DNA of 64,000 nt from Massilistercora timonensis (GTDB taxonomy: Bacteria > Bacillota > Clostridia > Lachnospirales > Lachnospiraceae). The DNA lies in the NCBI RefSeq assembly GCF_900312975.1, contig NZ_LT990039.1, forward strand, positions 1,488,001-1,552,000, read 5' to 3'. The position numbers and the translations under genes were made by a program. Under the pieces are notes generated by a model. It was not told where the DNA came from and ran no database searches. It saw only the letters and a program-made list of their open reading frames with translations. Of the stretch, positions 34,082 to 41,267 are shown in pieces. The number at the start of each line of letters is the position of its first letter. The stretch's first letter is position 1.

Positions 34082-35878
34082 CTATTTCTTCTCGAAAATC
34101 CAATACTGCGAGGAAGTCGCATGGATTTCCGTCATCATGTCAAATGCACGGCTCACGTAGTTCTTGGAGTCGCTATCATTGGGATCGTTTACCAGCACCT
34201 TCCCGTCCGCAGTCAGCCCCCGCAGGACGATAAAATGCCCCCCGGACGTGAATAATCCGGGACTCTGGGAGGAGATGACCGGACGGCCTTCTGATAACGC
34301 CTGCAGCACCGCATTGGCATCCGTGGTCTGGGTGACGCTTCCGCATCCGAAATGAGAAGCCGCCGCCTGGAAATAGGACCAGTAGGTGCCTTCCCCCGCC
34401 TTATAATAGGAATTGCCGCACCAGGCGACTGCATCCACCGGAGTAATGGTGCTGCCAGTCAGGTAGCTTGCTACCATGGCAAAGGCAGTAGGCCCGCAGC
34501 CGCAGTCCGCAATGGAGCCGGTGCCGTAAGGGATATTGCTGTATTCCGTCTGGATGTAGAGGGGGATCTGCATCCCGTTCGCCGGGTAAGTGCCGCCGGT
34601 ATTCAGTACCTGGTAATAGCGCAGGACATGATCCACGTACTCCTTGTCCCCGTAGATGGAATAGTTCCAGCCGGGCCGGGCGCACATCATGTCGGAGTAG
34701 GCAATGGCGTTTTCCTTTGTGTAGCCGCCGTCCCGTTCCATTGCCCAGTCGATGTAAGCGGAACCGTAATTATAGCCCTGGAGGGCCAGCTTGATCCGGT
34801 CCAGGTCCGTCGGCCCGGTGCATCCGGCTTTCTGCAGGACGTCCCGGAGCGCCTGGATGCCGCACTCAATGGAGTATTCCGGATCCGTGATCGTGCCGGG
34901 GCCTCTGGGGAACCGGGTATTGTAGCCGCTTTCCGATGCCTGCATGGGATCGCTTCCCCGTCCGCCGGACTCCTGCATCATAACGGCAAGGATCAGTTCC
35001 ACGTAATCGCTCATCCCATACCGGGCGGCAATCTCGGATACCAGTGACCGGTAGGCAAGCACCTCATCGCTGAGATTAACTGCCATAGCCGTGCCGGAAG
35101 CCGCACCAAAGAAAAGCGTCAGATTACTGGCATAGTTTTCCGCCAGCTCCTTTTGCTCCTCGCTCAAGTAAAATACATGGTCAGCAAAATAGGCGTCACC
35201 GGCAAAGGAAACGGTATAGGTATAGCGGGTAAATGTAACGGTTTCCGTCTGAGGAGTTTCCCCTTCTGCGGCTTCCGTCTCCACTTCCACAGAAACGGTT
35301 TCTTCCGCTACATCATAAGAAAAAAGCCCGTCCTTGTTTTCCTGGATCAGGCTTTGGAGTTTGTCGATATTGATATTTTCATAATCATCCTGGCTGGCAC
35401 AGAACTGGGAGATTAAAAGGTGGGCATTGACCGCTATGGTCGTCTCATAGGGATCTACGATCTGTACGGTGGAGCCCTCCGGAAGCGCTGCAATGGCAGT
35501 GTTGATCTCTTCTAAAAGATCCGCATGGCTTTCTTCCAGGACTTCCACAATCGCCTGCCTGGTGTTCTGGATATTTTCATTGATCAGGGCATTGCTGTTT
35601 AAAGCACCGGTGTTTTCTGTCAGAGATCCGAAGATCAGCCCCGGCAGCATCAGGATGAATAGCACGGGAAGCAATAAAAACCCCAGGATAACGGCTCCGG
35701 CTTTCAAAAGAGTATGCCGGTTTGCGATGGCAGCACTGATGACTGCCGTAAAGGGACCGGCTGCCGCACCCGCCACGGTCTTGGACAGATGGGTGGCGGT
35801 CTTCATGGCCTGTAAGTGGGAGGCTGCACTGGTGCCTACATCGACAGCTTCCCCAAGGCCGGAGCTTTGCTCCGCCAT
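34082..35878 (-). CDS. Bifunctional lysozyme-like/C39-like peptidase of the transfer apparatus
   Basis: 598 aa. TM segment at about 60-85, a stalk, then a CwlT-type lysozyme domain (ILAVMMQESGGRGSDPMQAS, catalytic Glu303). The C-terminal part (about 430-595) is a C39-like papain-fold domain: DCGCGPTAFAM with Cys461, GGHFIVLRG as His site, and VNDPN. The more usual Gram-positive partner of the lysozyme domain is NlpC/P60. It opens peptidoglycan for the channel, the VirB1 role. Located between the channel proteins and VirB4. Confidence 0.92.
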   Translation of the reverse strand: MAEQSSGLGEAVDVGTSAASHLQAMKTATHLSKTVAGAAAGPFTAVISAAIANRHTLLKAGAVILGFLLLPVLFILMLPGLIFGSLTENTGALNSNALINENIQNTRQAIVEVLEESHADLLEEINTAIAALPEGSTVQIVDPYETTIAVNAHLLISQFCASQDDYENINIDKLQSLIQENKDGLFSYDVAEETVSVEVETEAAEGETPQTETVTFTRYTYTVSFAGDAYFADHVFYLSEEQKELAENYASNLTLFFGAASGTAMAVNLSDEVLAYRSLVSEIAARYGMSDYVELILAVMMQESGGRGSDPMQASESGYNTRFPRGPGTITDPEYSIECGIQALRDVLQKAGCTGPTDLDRIKLALQGYNYGSAYIDWAMERDGGYTKENAIAYSDMMCARPGWNYSIYGDKEYVDHVLRYYQVLNTGGTYPANGMQIPLYIQTEYSNIPYGTGSIADCGCGPTAFAMVASYLTGSTITPVDAVAWCGNSYYKAGEGTYWSYFQAAASHFGCGSVTQTTDANAVLQALSEGRPVISSQSPGLFTSGGHFIVLRGLTADGKVLVNDPNDSDSKNYVSRAFDMMTEIHATSSQYWIFEKK

Positions 35879-36796
35879 TTACATCCGATCCTTTCGCTGC
35901 GGGGCAGGCGGCAGCTTCTGGACAATGGATTCGTTGTAGGCGACTTTTCCATTGCCAGCGTCATACGGTGTTTTCTCCACCGTATCCTGTGCGTACTGCT
36001 TATACCAGGCAGCACCGTCCACGGATTGGACTGTCTCAAAGCTGCCATGGGTAGGGGCTGCGTACTGGTCAGCACTGTAAAGGGCAAATTCCCGGCTGCC
36101 GGCATCGGATTTTTCCACGCCGGTCATCCGTCCGCCGCCAATCTCCATGTTCGAGTAGGTGGCAGCGTCCGGAGCAGAGGTGTCGATGCCCATGTAGGAG
36201 GCATAGGCTTTTGCCGCATCCTCTCCTTTGATGGAGCCGACCTGCCCGTAATTGCCCTGGGCGATATTGCTGATCACATTATTGGCAAAGTCTCCGCCTT
36301 TCTTGAGCGAGGACTGATAAAGCATATTCCCAACACTGGGGCCTTCCGAATAATGGGTAGCAGCATTGACGGCTTCCCGCTGTACCTGGCGTCCCACTGC
36401 ACCGGCAAGCCCTCCGGAGAGAAAGCTGCCGCCAACGGCTGCGCTTCCGGGAGAGGATGCCCTGCGGTATCCGCCGCCACCACCATGCCCATGGAAGGCT
36501 CCGGCAAGGCCCCGGCCTGCAATGAGCAGCTCCGCCATCATGTTCCCGCCGGTGTTTCCTACATTAATCCCCAGGGATGCCATAAAGCTGTCGATCTTCT
36601 GGGAAACCTTGAGGAAAGCAATGGCACAGAGGAACCAGATGAACACATTTCCGGTCACGGCTTCCTTTCCCTGTTCTGCTACGGCTTCCTCCACCTGGGC
36701 TTCTGTCAGCTCTGCCGCAAAGACCGGCATGGAGCAGAACAAAACCAGGCAGGAAACCAGTACCAGGGCAGTGAGGATTGGTTTTTTGTATTTCAT
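35879..36796 (-). CDS. Conjugation protein with signal peptide and Gly-rich region
   Basis: 305 aa. N-terminal signal peptide ending near VFAAEL, a second hydrophobic segment (VFIWFLCAIAFLKV), then a Gly/His-rich stretch (AFHGHGGGGGYRR) and a soluble C-terminal region. Stop and next start are adjacent. It belongs to the set of conserved proteins next to VirB6-like genes in Tn1549/CTn-type elements. Biochemical role unknown. Confidence 0.82.
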   Translation of the reverse strand: MKYKKPILTALVLVSCLVLFCSMPVFAAELTEAQVEEAVAEQGKEAVTGNVFIWFLCAIAFLKVSQKIDSFMASLGINVGNTGGNMMAELLIAGRGLAGAFHGHGGGGGYRRASSPGSAAVGGSFLSGGLAGAVGRQVQREAVNAATHYSEGPSVGNMLYQSSLKKGGDFANNVISNIAQGNYGQVGSIKGEDAAKAYASYMGIDTSAPDAATYSNMEIGGGRMTGVEKSDAGSREFALYSADQYAAPTHGSFETVQSVDGAAWYKQYAQDTVEKTPYDAGNGKVAYNESIVQKLPPAPQRKDRM

Positions 36797-36811
36797 GGAC
36801 TCCTCCTTTCA

Positions 36812-37522
36812 TCAGAGTGATAACGGGTTTGCGAGGAAAGTGCCGACCATGCTGGTAAACAGCCGCAGGCACCAGGCGTTCATCAGTAGCAGGAAGAACT
36901 GCCCGCCCAGCATCCGGCACCAGGAATGGAAGATGTTCCCGGTGGACTGGGAGGCACCTGTGGCAAAGGCAACCGGCGCCGTGTAGACCAGCACTCCCAA
37001 AAGGATGTAGCGCTCCGCTGCCTCAAAGAGCAGCTTGATGTAATTCCACGCCAAAATCAAAACTAAAATCAGGGCGATAATCGCCACGGCTCCATTGGCG
37101 CATACACCCAGGATGACGGTGATGACTGAATTGAAGCTGGCAAAATCCAGGGAGGGAAGCTCCTCCGTTAAGATCCAGTCATAAGGCGTCCCGGCGATAC
37201 CAAGGAGCAGGTTCACGATGTCTTCCGCATAAAAGGCCAGGAAGATAAAAATAAATGAACGGATGGAAAGTTTCAGGGGATCCTCTGCTTCGATTCCGGC
37301 ACCCATGAAGTAGTTCTTGAAAAGCTGCCACACCCAGTTTAAGAGGATGAGGCCAAGAGCCAGTGCCAGAAACACATCGTACATGGTTTCAGCTGCAGGA
37401 AAATAGCGCAGGAACGTGTCCATGGAGCAGCCGAGGGCGCCCAGGACTGAAGTGGTGATCAGATCCAGGATGTTCATGACCTGTTCTGCGATCCATTCCA
37501 CGATTCCGTCCAGTATTCCCAT
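36812..37522 (-). CDS. VirB6/TrbL-like polytopic channel protein
   Basis: 236 aa with an N-terminal amphipathic helix (MGILDGIVEWIAEQVMNILD) and about five TM segments (around 45-65, 85-105, 130-160, 168-185, 205-230). This is the layout of VirB6-like channel proteins in Firmicutes elements. It lies between the pilin-like and Gly-rich genes. Confidence 0.88.
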   Translation of the reverse strand: MGILDGIVEWIAEQVMNILDLITTSVLGALGCSMDTFLRYFPAAETMYDVFLALALGLILLNWVWQLFKNYFMGAGIEAEDPLKLSIRSFIFIFLAFYAEDIVNLLLGIAGTPYDWILTEELPSLDFASFNSVITVILGVCANGAVAIIALILVLILAWNYIKLLFEAAERYILLGVLVYTAPVAFATGASQSTGNIFHSWCRMLGGQFFLLLMNAWCLRLFTSMVGTFLANPLSL

Positions 37523-37543
37523 GTGGTTTCCTCCTTTCCGGGC

Positions 37544-37921
37544 TTATCCGCTGTATGTGCCTCCGGCAAAGAACGGGGTAATGTATGCCATAATAAAACC
37601 AAGGCCGTTCAGAATCGCCCAGGTAATGATGATCCGCTTCAGCCAGGCACGGCTCTCATCCACGGTTTTGCCGGATTTCGAGAAATTCATCAAAAGCAGC
37701 GCCACGGATGCGGTCACTACGGCGGCAATGGTGGATATGAGGACGATCTGGTTATATACATCCTTCATGATCTCATTGGCCTTGTCCCACATATTGGAAG
37801 CAAGCACCGGCTGGACATTCGCAGCGACAAGAGTAAAGAGCAGGAAGGCTGCGTAGAGGTATTTCCCGTAGCAGACCGTCCGCTTTTTCTCCGGTGAAGA
37901 GTTTGCAGGTAACTGTTTCAT
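37544..37921 (-). CDS. VirB2/TrbC-like pilin-like protein
   Basis: 125 aa with a signal-peptide-like segment (YLYAAFLLFTLVAANVQPVLAS) and two further hydrophobic helices (VLISTIAAVVTASVALLLM, and AILNGLGFIMAYITPF). Size and topology match VirB2-type subunits at the head of Firmicutes transfer operons. GAAGGAGG precedes the ATG. Confidence 0.86.
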   Translation of the reverse strand: MKQLPANSSPEKKRTVCYGKYLYAAFLLFTLVAANVQPVLASNMWDKANEIMKDVYNQIVLISTIAAVVTASVALLLMNFSKSGKTVDESRAWLKRIIITWAILNGLGFIMAYITPFFAGGTYSG

Positions 37922-38043
37922 GTATGACCTCCTTCATTGATCTTGAAAAAACGGACGGGATTGCTTTTCCCGCCCGTGCTTATAATTTCCTGCCTCAAAA
38001 AGCAGAAGCAGCCGGTCAATGCGGAATGCTTCTGCAAAGCCAT
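37918..38043 (-). CDS. Possible 41-aa leader peptide coupled to the pilin gene
   Basis: ATG at 38043; the stop overlaps the pilin start (ATGA). It encodes MALQKHSALTGCFCFLRQ and onward. The frame runs through the second leader terminator. The nearest ribosome site, GGAGG at about 38062-38068, is too far away and lies in the loop of a GGGAAA/TTTCCC hairpin. Translation through this frame could control the terminator. Coding status is doubtful. Confidence 0.25.
   Translation of the reverse strand: MALQKHSALTGCFCFLRQEIISTGGKSNPVRFFKINEGGHT
37951..37977 (-). terminator. Second leader terminator of the conjugation operon
   Basis: Minus strand ACGGGCGGGA/TCCCGTCCGT (nine of ten pairs, one G-T), 7-nt loop, then TTTTTTC. 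It lies 30 bp before the pilin start, downstream of the operon promoter. Confidence 0.82.
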
Positions 38044-38084
38044 ATGAAGTTGTTGAAGGGAAACCTCCTTTCCCTGCACGAAAA

Positions 38085-38133
38085 AACGCAGCCAATCCGG
38101 GCGGGAGGCTGCCGCCTTTGGATGCGCTGCGTT
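38085..38133 (-). terminator. First leader terminator of the conjugation operon
   Basis: Minus strand AACGCAGC pairs with GCTGCGTT across a 33-nt GC-rich interior with its own pairing, followed by TTTTTT. It begins about 22 nt after the predicted transcription start at 38155. Confidence 0.78.
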
Positions 38134-38161
38134 TTCGCTGCATATAATTTTGACAGTACCT

Positions 38162-38190
38162 ATTGTAACATGGGGAAATTTACGGCACAA
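38162..38190 (-). promoter_or_regulatory. Conjugation-operon promoter, module copy 1
   Basis: Minus strand: -35 TTGTGC at 38190-38185, 17-bp spacer containing CGTAAATTTCC, -10 TACAAT at 38167-38162 preceded by TG. A 48-bp window around it matches the 53.8-kb promoter at 40 positions. The spacer is the imperfect form of the palindrome seen there. Confidence 0.72.
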
Positions 38191-38280
38191 TCGCAAAACC
38201 GTGCCAGTTTTGTGCGAAACCGGGAAGAATGTGTGCCACGGTCAGAACGAAGAGAAAGTGGGAAGATTTGGAGAGAAGAA

Positions 38281-38535
38281 TTATTCCGAACCTGGGAGAT
38301 GGACATCCCGAAAGAAGGTGTTATAGTCCACCTGAAAGATCTGGGCCAGGCCTGCAAGGACCGAGATGCGGATGCTGTAGGTACCGCCTTCGATCTGAGA
38401 GTAGATGCTCCGGGTGATGTCCAGATCCATAAGCTGCAGTTTGGAAACCACCTGGTCCTGTGTCAGCTTCCGCTCCATGCGCAGGGAGCGGATGGTTTCG
38501 CCAATCTGAATATCCTGTTTCAGTTTTTGTTCCAT
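38281..38535 (-). CDS. XRE-family repressor-like protein
   Basis: 84 aa starting MEQKLKQDIQIGETIRSLRM with AAAGGAGG upstream. A single HTH domain: LTQDQVVSKLQLMDLDITRS and YSQIEGGTYSIRISVLAGLA. It lies between the conjugation promoter and a pair of 18-bp palindromes in its own promoter region. It is a candidate master repressor of transfer, probably autoregulated. Confidence 0.86.
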   Translation of the reverse strand: MEQKLKQDIQIGETIRSLRMERKLTQDQVVSKLQLMDLDITRSIYSQIEGGTYSIRISVLAGLAQIFQVDYNTFFRDVHLPGSE

Positions 38536-38592
38536 GAAAGAAGCCTCCTTTTTCGTGTTTCCGGGAGTATGCCGAAACCGATCTCGTGAATT

Positions 38593-38663
38593 TGCAATGT
38601 ATTCATTGCAGTTTCCTTGATTCTACTGGATATTCCAAGTATAATTGCAATGTATTCATTGCA
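38593..38663 (-). promoter_or_regulatory. Two identical 18-bp palindromic operators upstream of the 38281 XRE gene
   Basis: TGCAATG-TATT-CATTGCA occurs at 38593-38610 and again at 38646-38663. The start-to-start distance is 53 bp, five helical turns. A minus-strand TATACT box at about 38644-38639 lies beside the upstream copy, so repressor bound at both sites could loop over the promoter. Confidence 0.82.
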
Positions 38664-38690
38664 AAACCGCAGGGGGCTTAGGCCCTGCGG

Positions 38691-39032
38691 TCAGTTCTGT
38701 TTCTCTACCATGGAGGCTTTGGAGAGTAGCTCCTGGATCGTTTCGATGGTTTTGTTATCCAGGGAGCTGACATATTGGATGAGGTTTAAGGCAGCCGGTG
38801 ACATCCTGGAATCATGCGCCTGGCTTAAAAGCCAGCGATCCATGGACAGGCTGAAGGTTTTGGAAAGGACCATGGCAACTTCCAGAGATGGAAGTTGTTG
38901 TCCACGTTCAATCTTGGTATAGTATGAATAGGAAATGCCTGCTTTTTCTGCAGCATATTCCTGGGTGTATCCGAGCTGGAGCCGCCGTTCCTTCAGGATC
39001 CTGCCGATCCGACTGATTTCAGATTGTTCCAT
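38691..39032 (-). CDS. XRE-family regulator with C-terminal extension
   Basis: 113 aa. N-terminal HTH (IGRILKERRLQLGYTQEYAA, then YYTKIERGQQLPS). The C-terminal 45 residues (SPAALNLIQYVSSLDNKTIE) form a likely dimerisation or ligand helix pair. Divergent from the 39165 gene, with an 11-bp inverted repeat between them. The AT-rich XRE pair is placed as a genetic switch for the element. Confidence 0.86.
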   Translation of the reverse strand: MEQSEISRIGRILKERRLQLGYTQEYAAEKAGISYSYYTKIERGQQLPSLEVAMVLSKTFSLSMDRWLLSQAHDSRMSPAALNLIQYVSSLDNKTIETIQELLSKASMVEKQN

Positions 39033-39073
39033 GTCCTTTACACCCCCTTTCCATGTTTGCCTTTATGGTAAGA

Positions 39074-39106
39074 CATAAATAGTGCCTGAACCACACACTA
39101 TTTATG
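39074..39106. promoter_or_regulatory. 11-bp inverted repeat in divergent control region
   Basis: CATAAATAGTG at 39074-39084 and its exact complement at 39096-39106, spacer 11 bp. Two further ACAGACAyAAATAA-like half sites follow at 39113-39127 and 39135-39148. The cluster lies between the XRE gene and the 39165 gene and is probably the XRE operator. Confidence 0.7.
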
Positions 39107-39164
39107 CTCATAACAGACACAAATAATGCTTGTTACAGACATAAATAAAGCGGGAGGAAGGACG

Positions 39165-39869
39165 ATGCAGAAGGGAAAGTATTACCGGATGAGGAAAGAA
39201 CTGGTATGGGGAGCGGGCATCCTGGCAGCCATGCTTCTTTTTTTCACAGCTTTTGGGAAAATGAAAGATACGGCAGATATGCCGCAACAGGAGAGATTCA
39301 CTTCTATGGAGTATAAAGAACTGCCGCCAGCCCAGTCGGAGCTGTCGGATCCGGAGGGGTGTTATCTGTGCGGTACAGCAAAGGAAAGCCTGATGGGATA
39401 TTTCCGGCAGTTTGATGATCTGGGGATTATCAGTGTAAACCAGTGGTATGTGCTGGATTTCGGTATCCTGCCTCATGAGGAGGACGGAGCAGATACCAGC
39501 GGCACCAGGACTGCCATGACAGGCACAGGGGATGGTGGAGATTTCTTTTCCAGCACACAGACGCCCTCCCGTGGGATTTCCACGGTGGAAGTCAGTTATG
39601 GGGAAGATAGCATCCTGGATGTGGAGAAGGCAAAAGCTATTCTTTGCCAGGACTGCCTGGATAAGCTGCTCGCTGTCATGGAAACCTACGGACCGGAAGG
39701 GGAGGAACCAAAGCCCAGAGATCTCTGCCTGGTGGATTTTCAGACGTTGGAGCTGTATTCCCTGCAGGAGCAGTATATCAGCTACTACATCCGGGATTAT
39801 TATGTACGGATGGATCAGACGGATGGCGGGATAAAGATTGAAGCGGTATATGTGCCGGAAAGAGAGTAG
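39165..39869 (+). CDS. Membrane-anchored protein with two CxxC motifs
   Basis: 234 aa from MQKGKYYRMRKEL (ATG at 39165) with GGGAGGAAGG upstream; the frame starts earlier at 39126 without a ribosome site. TM at about 12-28, then an external domain with CYLCG and CQDCL, and a Thr/Gly/Ser-rich middle. The paired Cys could form a zinc or redox site. Divergent from an XRE gene and the only backbone-like plus-strand gene here. Function unknown. Confidence 0.75.
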   Translation: MQKGKYYRMRKELVWGAGILAAMLLFFTAFGKMKDTADMPQQERFTSMEYKELPPAQSELSDPEGCYLCGTAKESLMGYFRQFDDLGIISVNQWYVLDFGILPHEEDGADTSGTRTAMTGTGDGGDFFSSTQTPSRGISTVEVSYGEDSILDVEKAKAILCQDCLDKLLAVMETYGPEGEEPKPRDLCLVDFQTLELYSLQEQYISYYIRDYYVRMDQTDGGIKIEAVYVPERE

Positions 39870-39915
39870 CGGGAAGACTATCCAAAATAAAATTTCCCAA
39901 TAACAAGAAATATGT

Positions 39916-39921
39916 TATAAT
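39916..39921 (+). promoter_or_regulatory. -10 box for the 40-43.7 kb gene pair
   Basis: TATAAT preceded by TG (extended -10) with TTCCCA 16 bp upstream. It drives the following two-gene unit. Confidence 0.55.
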
Positions 39922-39980
39922 ACAATTGTGGTGGCAAAATTTCTCAGAAAGGGGGAAATATTGTCTTTTTTTGTTATTCT

Positions 39981-41267
39981 ATGTTGGATTGGTTGAGTGA
40001 AAATATGAAAATGAAAATGTGCTTTCATATAAGGAGGCGTGTGGGGGTTCTTCTTTATCTTGTTCTGATTATAGTATTTTTAGTGCTGGCCGTTGTGACA
40101 GATCTTCAATGCTGTGAGTCTGAATTGTTAAAGTGCCTGCATCGCTATGTTAGCGTATTGCAGAAAAAGTCTCTTGAGGATTTACAGGATATGATGGAAA
40201 TCGTCTGGGGAATAGCAATTACAATAACAATATTTATGATGGAAATCAGTAATCAATATCGTTACGGGATATCTCTTAAAACTGTAGTAAATTATTCTCT
40301 AATGCGGGGAACAGTTTTTGTAGGTATGGCGGGATATCTGATGTTGTATCCTCTGATGTTTGTGGCGGTTGAACTGTCTATGAAATGTATGGCACTGTGG
40401 TGTGCAGGAGCGACAATTGTTACATTTGGCTCTGCGCTTGCGTTCAGTCTACTGATATTTCGGAAAAAATCTGTGAGAAAGCTTTTAGTCAGTCTTACGA
40501 TTGAGAAGATTAGAAAACTTGATAAAAGAGCCGAAAAGGAGATCATTAATCTACACAGCCAGATTGACAGCCTTCCTGTTACGGATTTTATGATACATAT
40601 TAATTATGATAATGCAGAGGAAACCCGTTGTTTGGTTGAGGTGCTGTCAACAGTGTTTTGTAGTATCAGGTCGAAGAAAGTTGAAGATGGCCTCAGTATG
40701 ATCGATATGACTTTATTAACAGCCTGGAGTACACATATAATTTATAAGTCAGGTACAGCCACGGAAGAGGAGCAATCGAGAACTACAAGACTGTTGGTTG
40801 AATTATGGAGAAAGATTCCGGAAGATAATAGGATTGTCTATACTGTTCAGATGCTCATTCCATTTGTGGAGATGAAGGATAATGTGGGAATAGAGATAAT
40901 GTGCAGATTTCTCAGGATTATAATCCAGGATGAATCTGTTATTATGTTATACCTACTGTTATATTCGGAATACAGATACTGGTTTGTGTACGACAGAATT
41001 TTGGAGTGGTTTAATATAGGAGAACAGTATCCGTGGAAATGGATAGAAAGTATACTTACTGGGGCAGAGAAACTGGATAGAGAACCTGCATGGTGTTTCT
41101 GGAAATCATGGAGATTTTATAACATGTATGACGGGCAGATTGGACTCGATCATTTCTATGCATTTTGTCAAGATGCGGAACATGTAAAAGAGAGAGAAAA
41201 GAAACACACGCCCAATTCTGTTATATTTAAAAAATTACTGGAGGAACGAGTGTATGAAACATTTTGA
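39981..41267 (+). CDS. Four-TM membrane protein with helical cytoplasmic domain (system component A)
   Basis: 428 aa. TM segments at about 21-42, 71-88, 109-131 and 136-160, then a 265-residue helical domain that looks like a repeat solenoid. A good ribosome site (AAAGGGGG) lies 26 bases upstream and serves an 11-codon TTG frame (39961-39996) that overlaps this start, so translation may be coupled. The 3' end overlaps the next gene by 14 bp. The AT-rich pair sits in a defence-like cargo region. No family recognised. Confidence 0.72.
   Translation: MLDWLSENMKMKMCFHIRRRVGVLLYLVLIIVFLVLAVVTDLQCCESELLKCLHRYVSVLQKKSLEDLQDMMEIVWGIAITITIFMMEISNQYRYGISLKTVVNYSLMRGTVFVGMAGYLMLYPLMFVAVELSMKCMALWCAGATIVTFGSALAFSLLIFRKKSVRKLLVSLTIEKIRKLDKRAEKEIINLHSQIDSLPVTDFMIHINYDNAEETRCLVEVLSTVFCSIRSKKVEDGLSMIDMTLLTAWSTHIIYKSGTATEEEQSRTTRLLVELWRKIPEDNRIVYTVQMLIPFVEMKDNVGIEIMCRFLRIIIQDESVIMLYLLLYSEYRYWFVYDRILEWFNIGEQYPWKWIESILTGAEKLDREPAWCFWKSWRFYNMYDGQIGLDHFYAFCQDAEHVKEREKKHTPNSVIFKKLLEERVYETF

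Noticed and set aside
34352-35047. Long plus-strand frame opposite the lysozyme/peptidase gene
   Set aside because: Antisense to a gene with clear catalytic motifs; no ribosome site or domain.
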